Assembly: GCF_000495475.1 (NCBI RefSeq)
Contig: NZ_ASGZ01000026.1
Span: 25,990 to 89,989 of the forward strand
Length of the DNA: 64,000 nucleotides
Source of the DNA: Candidatus Halobonum tyrrellensis G22
GTDB taxonomy: Archaea > Halobacteriota > Halobacteria > Halobacteriales > Haloferacaceae
Direction of reading: 5' to 3'
Shown here one piece after another: positions 1-7,925 of the stretch. The notes under the pieces are model-generated. The model was not told where the DNA came from, ran no database searches, and worked only from the letters and a program-made list of their open reading frames with translations. Both the position numbers and the translations under genes were made by a program. The first letter of the stretch is position 1, and each line of letters starts with the position of its first letter.

Positions 1-340
1 CAGGGTACACCGTCAGCCACCGCCAGTCGATAACTGCGAGCCAGCCGACCCACAGGAGGACTGTTCCAACGGCGGTGAGAACACCGAAAGCGACGCTCTC
101 TCGGTAGCGGTAGTTCGTCGGTCGTTCGACTAGCCGCCACCACAGAACCGCTCCAACGGCGAGCGCAGGGCTTGCCAAGAGGAGCGCTTCGTCTCCGGGT
201 ACCCCAAAATAGTCCGCGAACGCGGTCGTGACACTTCCTAACCAGAGTATCGGGAGTGTTCCACAGCCGAAGGCGTAGAGCCCCGCGAAGATGGACCACA
301 CCGTGTCCGTCGAAAGGTGTCGTGGAGGGGAGGAGTTCAC
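1..340 (-). CDS. Partial membrane protein, unknown function (C-terminus off the window)
   Basis: Reading leftward from a GTG at 340 gives about 113 residues without a stop before the window edge. The protein is hydrophobic, with about three likely membrane segments (near residues 12-35, 50-67 and 80-103) separated by short charged loops. The reading frame stays open upstream of 340, but a TATA-like box lies at 370-378, inside that extension, so the GTG at 340 with a short leader is preferred. The codons are less GC-rich at third positions than in genes further right, matching an accessory region. No family is recognised. Confidence 0.55.
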   Translation of the reverse strand, partial: MNSSPPRHLSTDTVWSIFAGLYAFGCGTLPILWLGSVTTAFADYFGVPGDEALLLASPALAVGAVLWWRLVERPTNYRYRESVAFGVLTAVGTVLLWVGWLAVIDWRWLTVYP

Positions 341-369
341 GAGACGTAGCTTGACAGATGGCGATAGAT

Positions 370-378
370 GGTATATTC
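370..378 (-). promoter_or_regulatory. TATA-like box for the leftmost membrane protein
   Basis: On the minus strand this reads GAATATACC, centred about 34 bp before the GTG at 340. A 6-bp inverted repeat with a 5-nt loop (ACTGTC/GACAGT, 397-413) lies just upstream of it and could be an operator. Confidence 0.4.
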
Positions 379-610
379 TTTCTCCCACCAGTAGTGACTG
401 TCTCACGGACAGTGTAGCAGTCGTCGGCCCTCACGATTGAACGCGGTCTTGTCACGGATCAAACCATCGTTCCGGTGTGACCACTGTTTCCGGTGGTTCC
501 GATGAACTCATTCTTTAAGTCAAAGGACTGACCTCCCATCCCTCAGCGGCCGGTGAATCGACCGGAAGACCGACTCGCCCGACTGAGTGCGGGCCGACGA
601 TGGTGTGGAG

Positions 611-1249
611 TTAGTCCATCCCAGCGTCGTTGTCGACGGAGATGCCCGACGTAGCCTCCTCGTTGGTGCTGTCCGCGTAGAACGCCGCTTCCTCGACGAT
701 GTTGGCCTCGGACTTGGGGTCGGCCAGCCGGTCGCCGTGGAGCAGGTCCACCGTGAAACGGAGTTCGACGCGCCGCCGCACGGTCGCGCCGTCAGCGCTC
801 ACGTTGAAGTACTCCGTGGAGCCACCCGCCTCGCCCTCCTTCGCGTCGCCGTAGAGGTTGATTGCGCCCAGAATCGGACCCACGTCGAACGAGTTTCCGA
901 GCGCGGCCTCGCCCTTGAGGTCCCACGTGTTCTCGAAGGCCGTCCGCCAGCCCGTGAGCGCGGTCTCGTTCTTCTTCGTGACGCGCGACTCGATTTTGAG
1001 GTGGATGTGGTCCACCTGCTCGTCGAAGTTCTCCCACGAGATGCCGCCCTTCGGGGTGATGTAGACACCCTCGATTTCCCCGTCAGGGTTCGCGGCAGAG
1101 ACCTCGTTCGAGTTGACAGAGACCTCTGCCGCCGCACTCCCCGTGGAGGCGAGAACGCCCGCCCCGCCGACGAGAGCCATCGCACCCATCGAACCGCCTG
1201 CTTTGAGAACGCGTCGCCGAGTCGTGTTGTCGCCGTCGTTGTCTGCCAT
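611..1249 (-). CDS. Tat-exported hypothetical protein
   Basis: 212 residues. The N-terminus has a twin-arginine signal (TRRRVLKAGG, residues 10-19), a hydrophobic stretch and a small-residue A-X-A region near residues 35-41. There is no lipobox cysteine, so the product is probably secreted in folded form rather than lipid-anchored. The mature part is acidic with alternating polar segments; no catalytic motif is recognised. A TATA-like box lies at 1279-1287. It stands alone beside an integrase remnant, which suggests accessory gene content. Function unknown. Confidence 0.7.
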   Translation of the reverse strand: MADNDGDNTTRRRVLKAGGSMGAMALVGGAGVLASTGSAAAEVSVNSNEVSAANPDGEIEGVYITPKGGISWENFDEQVDHIHLKIESRVTKKNETALTGWRTAFENTWDLKGEAALGNSFDVGPILGAINLYGDAKEGEAGGSTEYFNVSADGATVRRRVELRFTVDLLHGDRLADPKSEANIVEEAAFYADSTNEEATSGISVDNDAGMD

Positions 1250-1278
1250 GTTGCACTCGACCTGTGGAGCGAGTGGAG

Positions 1279-1287
1279 TATTGTTAT
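1279..1287 (-). promoter_or_regulatory. TATA-like box for the Tat-exported hypothetical protein
   Basis: Reads ATAACAATA on the minus strand, centred about 34 bp upstream of the ATG at 1249, implying a very short leader. Confidence 0.4.
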
Positions 1288-1489
1288 CAGCATCCGAATA
1301 GTTCGTCTTGGAGAGGTTGTAAAGTGGAAACTAAAGCTATCTAGCTAGTCATTCGTCCCCAGCGACCGCGAAGGGACCGGATTATACTTACCTCCTGTGA
1401 GCCGGATGTAGAGCGACGGACTGAACCCGGAGTAGACAGGTGCCTATCGGCGTAGTAGGAGGTCGATAAGCGGGCTCCCACCCTTCTCC

Positions 1490-1875
1490 ACCCTTGATGA
1501 CGAGACGCGACGCGTTCTCATCGACTGGCTCCGCATCCGTCCCGATAACGGCCACCCCCACGTGTTCCTGACCCAGAAGGGTGGCCCGATGCGCCGAATC
1601 ACCTACGTTACATCTGGACTACGTATTGGCACTCGGAGTATGAGTTCGACGATGACGCAGGCGTGCAAACCATCTCGCCTCACTACTCTCGTCACTGGTG
1701 CCCGTCGTGGTTCCGCCACGCTGGTCTATCGGAACCGCAGATCCAGTACCTGCGCGGGGACGTAATGGGGCCAGATATTGGTACGAACCGGAGCGCGATG
1801 CACCGGCACATCCACACGTACTACGAGCAGGTTGAGGACCACTACCGTGAGGCCGTCTTCAAGCTCGGCATCTAG
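1490..1875 (+). pseudogene. Tyrosine recombinase/integrase, C-terminal remnant with frameshift
   Basis: Two overlapping frames together resemble the catalytic C-terminal half of a haloarchaeal phage-type integrase. The first frame (from about 1490) encodes a segment starting LDDETRRVLIDWL and continuing to HVFLTQKGGPMRR. After a frame change near 1597-1606 the second frame continues YWHSEYEFDDD and then carries the catalytic HYSRHW box (H-x-x-R-H) and, near the end, the RHIHTYY region that should hold the nucleophilic tyrosine. It ends at a TAG at 1873-1875. The N-terminal SAM-like domain and the first catalytic arginine are missing, so this is not a working recombinase. It marks a past integration event. 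Confidence 0.7.
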
Positions 1876-2045
1876 AGGGAGTTCGGCGGCGTCCGTCGAT
1901 CTGTGAACGTGTTCCCTATAAATTCTACTTAAACATCTACTCGTCAGCCCTCATATCCTCCCGCTGTCCGCTGGTTCCCGTATTATACTTTTGTTCCATC
2001 ATTCGAATCGACGAAATCCACCATGGATTCGACTGAATGACCCGT

Positions 2046-2066
2046 CTACCCCAAGTATCGGGGTAG
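2046..2066 (-). terminator. Stem-loop after the vapBC-type pair
   Basis: Perfect 7-bp inverted repeat (CTACCCC/GGGGTAG) with a 7-nt loop, starting 8 nt after the toxin stop codon. No T-run follows on the minus strand, so termination is an inference from position. Confidence 0.4.
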
Positions 2067-2074
2067 AAGTCGGG

Positions 2075-2599
2075 TTAACCGTTCTCACGTTGCTGTCGAA
2101 GCGTGGCCCTCGCACGCTCGACGTAGGAGTTCGACGACCAGCTGCGAGCATCACTCATCTCGGTCAGGAACGCCTCGGCGGCGTCGGGTGAGAGCGCGTC
2201 GTTGCGAACCAGCGCGGTGAGGAGGATGGGTGTCGTCACGAGGCGCGTCGCTGCGAGCGAGGCGTGGACGAGCGCGAGCCGATTGAACTCGTCACAGAGC
2301 AGTTGCACGGCGTCGATCTCGTTCGCCAGCGTGACCGCCGCGTTCTCGCCATCGTCCAACGGAAACGTCTCGTCCAATTCGACGGACCGCACCTCGAACG
2401 CGGAGCGACGGTCGAGAACCGCTTGCGCCGCCTCACCGGAGGCGTCGTCGTAGGAGGCCGTCTCGGTGAGTTCGTCTCCGACCTGCTCCGGAACGACTAC
2501 CGTATGCGAGTCGAGGAGGAGGTCGAGCGGGTTCGATGCGGCGTCCGCCACGGTCCCGAGGCTCACGAGGGCGGACGTGTCGGCGACTATCAGCACCAT
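2075..2599 (-). CDS. PIN-domain toxin, VapC-like
   Basis: 174 residues, PIN nuclease fold. The signature acidic positions are visible: the N-terminal VADTSAL strand (Asp7), an acidic residue in the DELTE segment, the DDGENAAVTLA helix, and CDEFNRLAL after the next strand. These residues usually bind the metal ions that cleave RNA. The gene starts directly after the TAG of the upstream gene, giving a tightly coupled bicistronic pair. It is longer than the minimal 130-residue VapC, with a C-terminal extension ending in Arg/Gln-rich residues. RNA target unknown. Confidence 0.75.
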   Translation of the reverse strand: MVLIVADTSALVSLGTVADAASNPLDLLLDSHTVVVPEQVGDELTETASYDDASGEAAQAVLDRRSAFEVRSVELDETFPLDDGENAAVTLANEIDAVQLLCDEFNRLALVHASLAATRLVTTPILLTALVRNDALSPDAAEAFLTEMSDARSWSSNSYVERARATLRQQRENG

Positions 2600-2920
2600 C
2601 TACGAGTCGGCCAACTCCTCCGCGACATCGTCCACGAACTCGTCGGTCAGTTGTGCTTTCAGTAGTCGGAAGTTGGCAGCCTCCTCGCGCCCGACGAGGT
2701 CCTTCAGTTCTTCGAACGAGATATCGTCGTCGTAGAATGCATCCGCGATCTCCTGTTTCACCTCGTCGGAGTGGGCGGCGTCCCGGAGGTACTCCCGAAG
2801 CGCGGAGATGAGGATGTCCGTCCGGTCCGTCTCGAACACCGCGGCGAGCGCGTCGGCCCGGTCGACCAGTCCTCTCGGTGCGCGGAACTGTACGCGCTTC
2901 TTCTCGGACCCGGAACTCAT
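2600..2920 (-). CDS. Ribbon-helix-helix antitoxin partner of the PIN toxin
   Basis: 106 residues from the ATG at 2920. The N-terminal part (KKRVQFRAP followed by two helices ending ISALREYL) looks like a ribbon-helix-helix DNA-binding domain. The C-terminal half (DDISFEELKDLVG and the following helix) is where such antitoxins contact the PIN partner. Its stop codon abuts the toxin ATG. An in-frame ATG further upstream (3013) is rejected because a promoter box lies between it and 2920. Autoregulation of the pair is expected from the family but not shown here. Confidence 0.7.
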   Translation of the reverse strand: MSSGSEKKRVQFRAPRGLVDRADALAAVFETDRTDILISALREYLRDAAHSDEVKQEIADAFYDDDISFEELKDLVGREEAANFRLLKAQLTDEFVDDVAEELADS

Positions 2921-2943
2921 GTGTGTACATTGTGAGTGCAGGG

Positions 2944-2952
2944 GGCAAAACG
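2944..2952 (-). promoter_or_regulatory. TATA-like box for the toxin-antitoxin pair
   Basis: Reads CGTTTTGCC on the minus strand, centred 28 bp before the ATG at 2920, consistent with a leaderless transcript. Confidence 0.4.
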
Positions 2953-3080
2953 CTTGTCCTCTCATCACTGCCCCGTCTCTCGGACTTCCGAGTCCGAATA
3001 CGGTGTTGCTCACCGTCCCCAGTCGAAGGAATAGCTTTAGAACTAGATGGGTACCAGACGGTTTTGTCGCTGGAGTACGG

Positions 3081-3386
3081 CTACCGCTGTTCCCGCTGCT
3101 CCACCTTGTTCAACTCGATCAGTAGCCGGAAGATGGCCTTCACGAGGTTGGCGTCCACGTCGAACCGCTGGGCGTTCTCGCCCGCCCGGTCCATCACCCG
3201 CTGTTCCTGTTGCTCGTCGGTCGTCGGGAGGTCGCGCTCGGCTTTCACGCTCGCGACGGTGTCGGCGACGTACGTCCGCCGCGCGATGAGTTCGACCAGT
3301 TCACGGTCGATGTCCTCGATCTCCTCGCGGAGTTCGTCCAGTTCCATCTCGGCCGGGTCGATCGAGTCGATTGTGTCGTCTGTCAT
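3081..3386 (-). CDS. aroQ: Chorismate mutase, AroQ class
   Basis: 101 residues, the usual size of a stand-alone all-helical AroQ mutase. It converts chorismate to prephenate in Phe/Tyr synthesis. The characteristic first helix (LDELREEIEDIDRELVELI) is followed by an ARR segment and a VKAERD segment whose Arg and Lys match active-site positions, and by a C-terminal FRLLIELNK helix. The gene lies 13 bp downstream of the shikimate kinase gene on the same strand, so the two aromatic-pathway enzymes are probably co-transcribed. Confidence 0.88.
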   Translation of the reverse strand: MTDDTIDSIDPAEMELDELREEIEDIDRELVELIARRTYVADTVASVKAERDLPTTDEQQEQRVMDRAGENAQRFDVDANLVKAIFRLLIELNKVEQREQR

Positions 3387-3399
3387 CGTTGGAGTCCCG

Positions 3400-4326
3400 T
3401 CATCGAACGACTGCGCCTCGGTTCCGCGTCCGCAGCGTCCGCGTCTCGCCCTCCCGGCGCGCCCACCGCTCGCGGACGCGCTCTAATCCCCCGTCGGCTC
3501 CTCCTTCCACGTCCGCGCCGCCGCCGGCGTCTCCGTCGGCCGGGACGGGAGCGCCCACCGCGATCATGCTCGGGCCGGTGCCCGACAGCGTGACGCCCGC
3601 ACAGTCGGGCATCGCCTCGACCGCGGGGTCGGTCGGGAAGTCGAGCGCCGCCGAGAACGCCAGCCCGTTGACCGTCATCGCGCGGCCGTACTCGCCGTCC
3701 ATCGCCAACTCCGTCGCCAGATCCGCCATCGGCGCGACCCGTCGACACCGCTCGACGTCGGTGTCGGCGCTGTACGCCCGCGCGGGCGGCGTCCACACGA
3801 CCGCCTCGCGCTCGAACGGGTCGTGCGCCAGCAGGCTGTCGTCGGCGCTGTCGGTCACCACCACCCCGCCGAGCATGCTCGCCATGGCGTCGTCGACCGC
3901 GCCGGTGACGGTGACGCCGATGTCGCGGGCCGCCGCGACGCCGACCAGACACGCCTCCCGTCCGGTCACGTCGGCGTCGGGGTCGTCCGCCACCTCCAGC
4001 CCGAGGGCGTCGAGCGTCGCCAGCACCGCGGCGTTGGCGGCCGCACTCGACGACTTCAGGCCCGCCGCCGTCGGCACGTCGCTCTCGGTCCGGACGGTGC
4101 CGCCCTCGTCGGCGCCGTACTCGGCGACGGCGAACTCGACGCACCGCTCGACGAGCGACGTGTCGCCGTCGGGCGCGCCCGCGATGGTCCCCTCGACCCC
4201 CTCGGCGTCGGGGTCGAGGGTCACCTCGGCGGTCGTCTCGATGTCGAGCGCGAACGCGGAGCCGACGCCCGTCGCGATGGCGTTGACGACGGTCCCCGCC
4301 CCGGGCGCCGCGGCACGGCCCTGCAT
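3400..4326 (-). CDS. aroK: Shikimate kinase, archaeal GHMP-kinase type
   Basis: 308 residues. This is the archaeal GHMP-family shikimate kinase, unrelated to the bacterial P-loop AroK. It uses ATP to phosphorylate shikimate to shikimate-3-phosphate. The GHMP ATP-binding loop is seen in SDVPTAAGLKSSSAAANA (about residues 80-97), and the C-terminal GHMP motif in VTLSGTGPSM. The start at 4326 begins MQGRAAAPGAGTVVNAIA, typical for the family. A TTTCAA-like box sits about 28 bp upstream. It is first in a two-gene unit with chorismate mutase. Confidence 0.88.
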   Translation of the reverse strand: MQGRAAAPGAGTVVNAIATGVGSAFALDIETTAEVTLDPDAEGVEGTIAGAPDGDTSLVERCVEFAVAEYGADEGGTVRTESDVPTAAGLKSSSAAANAAVLATLDALGLEVADDPDADVTGREACLVGVAAARDIGVTVTGAVDDAMASMLGGVVVTDSADDSLLAHDPFEREAVVWTPPARAYSADTDVERCRRVAPMADLATELAMDGEYGRAMTVNGLAFSAALDFPTDPAVEAMPDCAGVTLSGTGPSMIAVGAPVPADGDAGGGADVEGGADGGLERVRERWARREGETRTLRTRNRGAVVR

Positions 4327-4517
4327 GGGGGTACCGGCGCGGTGGGTCGTGTTGAAACTGACGGTCGCGTCGACCGGTCCGGCTCCCGGACTGCGACGAC
4401 GGTCGGACCGGGGATGGACGGCGGCCGGATGGACACTGACAACGGTCGAAGGGGGCGCGGGCGACGCCCGGCGAGGACGTGCGCGACCGCACTCGGTGAG
4501 GCCGACGGAGCGCGGCG

Positions 4518-4525
4518 CTTATTCG
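4518..4525 (+). promoter_or_regulatory. TATA-position box CTTATTCG for the DUF5796 gene
   Basis: CTTATTCG centred 27 bp before the ATG at 4548. The same octamer or its GTTATTCG variant occurs at the same distance before two other genes in the window (58182-58189 and 16313-16320, both minus strand). Confidence 0.45.
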
Positions 4526-4547
4526 CGCGGCGGGGGAACCCCGACCC

Positions 4548-5123
4548 ATGAGCGCAGCCAAGAGCGACGTCGCGCCGGCGACCGTGAGCGTCGCCCTCCG
4601 CGAGGGGGGGGTCGAGGTGGAGTACCTCGACGGCCGGGAGACGTTCTACCACGGCGTCCCCGAGCGGGTGGCGGGGACGCTCACCACGGCGCCGGGCAAG
4701 CAGACGCACGTGCTCGTGACCGACCCGACCGAGACCGAGGGCGTGTTGATGTACGTCAACGACCGCAAGACCGCCGACGAGATCCTGGAGGACAGCGGCG
4801 TCGGCCGGGTGATCCTCGACGAGGGCGAGACCGAGGAACTGTTCCCCGGGGTCACGGTTCGTCGCCCCGGCGGACAGCGGACCGCGGTCGAGGCCGACCC
4901 GGAGGTCGCGCGCGGCCGGGTGTTCGTCTTCGCCGAGGACGACTGGAGCGAGCGGAGCTACGAACTCGTGAACGACGAGGCGGACGAGAGCGAGGCGGAC
5001 GGCGAGGCGGGCGCCGACGAGGGTGGCGACGGGACGGCCGGCGACGGACACGCCGACGGGCGCGGGAGCGCGGGCGACGCCGCCGGCGAACGCGACTCCG
5101 ACGGGGGCGGGGCGGACGCGTGA
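4548..5123 (+). CDS. DUF5796-like haloarchaeal protein with acidic tail
   Basis: 191 residues. The first 145 residues form a compact domain (segments VEVEYLDGRETFYHGVP, THVLVTDPTETEGVLMYVN, LFPGVTVRR) that I associate with the haloarchaeal family DUF5796. From about residue 147 the protein becomes a low-complexity tail of Asp, Glu, Gly and Ala, probably disordered in high salt. A TATA-position box lies at 4518-4525, so the ATG is leaderless. The stop overlaps the start of the next gene (GTGA), implying translational coupling. Biochemical function unknown. Confidence 0.7.
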   Translation: MSAAKSDVAPATVSVALREGGVEVEYLDGRETFYHGVPERVAGTLTTAPGKQTHVLVTDPTETEGVLMYVNDRKTADEILEDSGVGRVILDEGETEELFPGVTVRRPGGQRTAVEADPEVARGRVFVFAEDDWSERSYELVNDEADESEADGEAGADEGGDGTAGDGHADGRGSAGDAAGERDSDGGGADA

Positions 5124-5353
5124 GCCTCCGCAAGCAGTGGCGCGAGTTCGACCGCGGCGCGGTCGGCGCGGCGCCCGACCGCTACGGCGTGTACGAACTC
5201 GGCGACGCCGAGGGGACCTCGCTGGGGTACGGCGTCGGCGTCCTCCGCGACGAACTGAAGGAGGAACTCGCCTACGGCGACGCGGCGAAGGTGCGCTGGG
5301 TCGCCGCCGAGTCACGCGAGCACGCCGAACGCCTCGCCGACGAGGCGTTCTGA
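5120..5353 (+). CDS. Small GIY-YIG-like conserved protein
   Basis: 77 residues from a GTG that overlaps the stop of the upstream gene by 4 bases. The segment DRYGVYELGD followed by LGYGVGVLRDELKEEL resembles the start of the GIY-YIG nuclease fold (a G-V-Y strand, then a Y-G strand and a helix). The catalytic Glu region of true GIY-YIG nucleases is not evident in such a short protein, so nuclease activity is doubtful. It is translationally coupled to the DUF5796 gene, suggesting that the two products act together. Confidence 0.6.
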   Translation: MSLRKQWREFDRGAVGAAPDRYGVYELGDAEGTSLGYGVGVLRDELKEELAYGDAAKVRWVAAESREHAERLADEAF

Positions 5354-5453
5354 GTCCGGGCGCGCGGGCCGCGGGCTCCGGCGGCGAGCGTAACGCCTAC
5401 GGTCCGACGGATGCTACCGTCTCCCACGACCGGCACCGCGCTCGGGCGCACCC

Positions 5454-5882
5454 ATGTACGACGACATCCTCCTCCCCACCGACGGCGGCGACGGCACCGG
5501 CGCGGCGCTCGTCCACGCCGAGGCGCTGGCGACGGCGTTCGACGCGACGGTCCACGTCCTCTACGTCGCGGACACGAACCGCGACAGCGTCACCACCCTC
5601 CAGGGGGGTGAGACGCTCGACGTACTCGTGGGGACGGGCGAGCGCATCGTCGGGGACACCGCCGACTCGCTCGACCAGCGGATCGAACGGGTCACCGAGG
5701 TGGTTCAGGGCACCCCCCACCGGACCATCGTCGACTACGTCGACCAGTACGGCATCGACGTCGTCGTGATGGCGACCCACGGGAGGGAGGGTCTCGAACG
5801 CTACCTGCTGGGGAGCGTCACCGAGAAGGTGGTCCGGGCCGCGCCCGTCCCGGTGTTGACCGTCCGGTTCGACGGGGAGTAG
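5454..5882 (+). CDS. Universal stress protein, UspA family
   Basis: 142 residues, the standard length of a single Usp domain. It begins MYDDILLPTDGG, with the first strand and Asp of the nucleotide-binding fold, and ends with the ATP-binding signature HGREGLERYLLGSVTEKVVR (G-x2-R-x-L-x3-GS-x2-E-x-V), so it probably binds ATP. The C-terminal strand PVPVLTVRF is typical. It is a single gene with no clear operon partner. Confidence 0.85.
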   Translation: MYDDILLPTDGGDGTGAALVHAEALATAFDATVHVLYVADTNRDSVTTLQGGETLDVLVGTGERIVGDTADSLDQRIERVTEVVQGTPHRTIVDYVDQYGIDVVVMATHGREGLERYLLGSVTEKVVRAAPVPVLTVRFDGE

Positions 5883-5896
5883 CCGTCACGACCCGC

Positions 5897-6031
5897 TCAC
5901 TGGAGGTAGGTAGGATCCTCCGCGTCGCAGTTCTCCTCGTGTCGACGGGCGTCCTCGCGGTCGTCGAAGAGGAGGCCGCACGCCTCACACTCGTACCAGG
6001 TCGCGTCGTCCCGGGCCGTCTCCGTGACCAT
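5897..6031 (-). CDS. Small C2H2-like zinc-finger protein
   Basis: 44 residues. It holds Cys-x2-Cys (YECEACGLLF) followed by a His and a Cys (RRHEENCDAE), a single zinc-finger knuckle of the kind found in several short haloarchaeal protein families. The start at 6031 fits a TATA-like box (CGATTTACGG, about 6055-6063 on the minus strand) 28 bp upstream. The gene faces the preceding Usp gene tail to tail. DNA, RNA or protein binding cannot be told apart from sequence. Confidence 0.7.
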   Translation of the reverse strand: MVTETARDDATWYECEACGLLFDDREDARRHEENCDAEDPTYLQ

Positions 6032-6094
6032 GCGTGTGGATCTGTCCCGCGGCCGTAAATCGATACCGGGGGGTCGAGCGGCGCGGGACCCGGC

Positions 6095-6547
6095 TCAGAA
6101 GTCGGGGAGGTCGTCGGGCGCCTCGAACTCGCTCTCCCAGTCGACGTACTCCTCTTTCAACACCTCACAGACGATCCGGCCGAACTCGGTCAGTCCGGCG
6201 TTGATCGCCGACACCTGCGCCCACGACTCCAGGGCGGGGTGGAGGTCGCGCTCCTTCCAGTCCTCCGGGATGCCCGGGGCGTGATACCCCACGCGGTCGG
6301 CGAAGTCGTCCCAGAAGAAGTCGAACCGGGCGGTCAGGCCGAGGTCGGTCACGATACCCCACTCGGTCCCGTCCACCTCGGCGTCGGCGGCCCACCGCTC
6401 GAACGCCTCCGCCCACGCCCCCTCGCGGAGGAACCGTTCGAGGTCCGCGCGGTGGTACTCGTCGCCCGCCACCTCCGTGTCGTCGTACTCGCTCGGGTCG
6501 ACCGCGTCGAGCGTCGGCGGCTCCGGCGGGTCGGCGTCGAGTCCCAT
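6095..6547 (-). CDS. Conserved haloarchaeal hypothetical protein
   Basis: 150 residues, soluble and strongly acidic, rich in Trp and Phe in the middle (FDFFWDDFADRVGYHAP). No catalytic motif, membrane segment or signal peptide is seen. It ends VDWESEFEAPDDLPDF. A GGGTTTTTGCC box sits about 26 bp before the ATG. It is divergent from the HtrA-like protease gene, with about 115 bp between the starts. Function unknown. Confidence 0.65.
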   Translation of the reverse strand: MGLDADPPEPPTLDAVDPSEYDDTEVAGDEYHRADLERFLREGAWAEAFERWAADAEVDGTEWGIVTDLGLTARFDFFWDDFADRVGYHAPGIPEDWKERDLHPALESWAQVSAINAGLTEFGRIVCEVLKEEYVDWESEFEAPDDLPDF

Positions 6548-6632
6548 GGACGGTCGTCGGCTGCCGACGGCAAAAACCCTCGCGCGTCGGGGCCGACGGC
6601 GGTCGGCATGCGACCCCGCCGGGGCGCAGTAC

Positions 6633-6640
6633 TGTTATCC
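6633..6640 (+). promoter_or_regulatory. TATA-like box for the HtrA-type protease
   Basis: TGTTATCC centred about 27 bp before the ATG at 6663, indicating a leaderless mRNA. Confidence 0.4.
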
Positions 6641-6662
6641 GAGCGGGCGCGTAGCAGGGAGT

Positions 6663-7829
6663 ATGCCAACACGACGGGCCGTTCTCGCGGCGGCGTCGGC
6701 GACCGTCGCGGGACTGGGGGGTTGTCTCTCGCTCGGGAGTTCGGGCGCGCCGGGGCGGGCGCCCGACGCGGGGGACCTAGACGACGCGGGAGACCCCGCG
6801 GACGCGAACGGCGCGAGCAGTGCAAACGACGCGAGCGGGACCGCCGGCGGCACCGCGAGCGCGGACGCGCCGGGTCTCACCTCCGCGGCGGCCGCGGTGT
6901 ACGAGCGGGTCGTCCCCTCGGTCGTCGGCGTCTTGGTGTACGACGAGACGGGCCTGGCCGGGAGCGGGTCGGGGTTCGTCCACGACGGCGGCGTCGTCGT
7001 GACCAACGACCACGTCGTGGCCGGGGCGACGGAGGTGAAACTCCGGTTTCACGGCAACGAGTGGGCCGACGCCGCGGTCGTCGGCACCGACCCCTACAGC
7101 GACCTCGCGGTGCTCGACCCGGCGGCTCGCCCGGGCGACCCCGACCCGCTGGCGTTCGTCGACGCCGACCCCGAACCCGCGGTCGGGACGGACGTACTCG
7201 CCATCGGGTCGCCGTACGGCTACGCCGGCTCCGCCTCCGAAGGGATCGTGAGCGGCGTCGACCGCCTGCTCCCGGCGCCCAACGACTTCCTCATCGCCGA
7301 CGCGGTCCAGACGGACGCCGCGCTCAACCCGGGCAACTCCGGCGGCCCGCTGGTCACGCGCGACGGCCGCGTGGCCGGCGTGGTCAGCTCCGCGGGCGGC
7401 GAGAACCTCGGGTTCGCCATCTCCGCCGCCCTCGCCCGCCGGGTGGTCCCCGCGCTCGCGGCCGACGGCGCGTACGCCCACCCGTACGTGGGCGTCCGGC
7501 TGCTGGAGGTGTCGCCGACGGTCGCGGAGGCGTACGGGGCCGCCGACGTGGGCGGCGTCGTCGTCACGGACGTCGTCGCCGGCGGTCCCGCGGCGGGCGT
7601 GCTCCGCGGCGCGACCGGGTCGGAGACGGTGAACGGCGTCGAGGTGCCGACCGGCGGCGACGTGATAGTCGCCATCGCGGGCACCGAGGTGGAGACGCAG
7701 GCGGACCTCTCGAACGTCCTCGCGCTCGACACCGCGCCCGGCGAGACGGTGTCGCTGACCGTCCGTCGGGGCGGGCGCCGGCGGACCGTCTCGCTCGAAC
7801 TCGGCGAGCGACCCGCGCCCGACGCCTAG
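6663..7829 (+). CDS. HtrA/DegP-type serine protease, lipid-anchored, with PDZ domain
   Basis: 388 residues from the ATG at 6663. A Tat signal (TRRAVLAA) runs into a lipobox with Cys21, so the enzyme is predicted to be anchored outside the membrane. A Ser/Gly/Ala/Asp-rich linker follows to about residue 75. The trypsin-like domain shows the full triad: His117 in VVTNDHVV, Asp147 in DPYSDLAVLD and Ser226 in NPGNSGGPL. The last 110 residues form one PDZ domain (YVGVRLLEV through VRRGGRRRTV). The expected role is quality control of exported proteins. A GC-rich stem-loop (7832-7861) follows the stop. Confidence 0.88.
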   Translation: MPTRRAVLAAASATVAGLGGCLSLGSSGAPGRAPDAGDLDDAGDPADANGASSANDASGTAGGTASADAPGLTSAAAAVYERVVPSVVGVLVYDETGLAGSGSGFVHDGGVVVTNDHVVAGATEVKLRFHGNEWADAAVVGTDPYSDLAVLDPAARPGDPDPLAFVDADPEPAVGTDVLAIGSPYGYAGSASEGIVSGVDRLLPAPNDFLIADAVQTDAALNPGNSGGPLVTRDGRVAGVVSSAGGENLGFAISAALARRVVPALAADGAYAHPYVGVRLLEVSPTVAEAYGAADVGGVVVTDVVAGGPAAGVLRGATGSETVNGVEVPTGGDVIVAIAGTEVETQADLSNVLALDTAPGETVSLTVRRGGRRRTVSLELGERPAPDA

Positions 7830-7925
7830 CCGAGGCGGTCGACGGCCGGGCCGCCCGCCTCCCCCACCGCCGGCGGCCGCCGCGACGCCCGGGCGGTCGC
7901 GTTCTGGGTCCCCGCCCCGGTCGGG

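Noticed and set aside
3371..5353. A 660-residue plus-strand frame opposite shikimate kinase and into the DUF5796 gene
   Set aside because: Only its last 77 residues (5120-5353) match a real small gene; the rest is shadow sequence.
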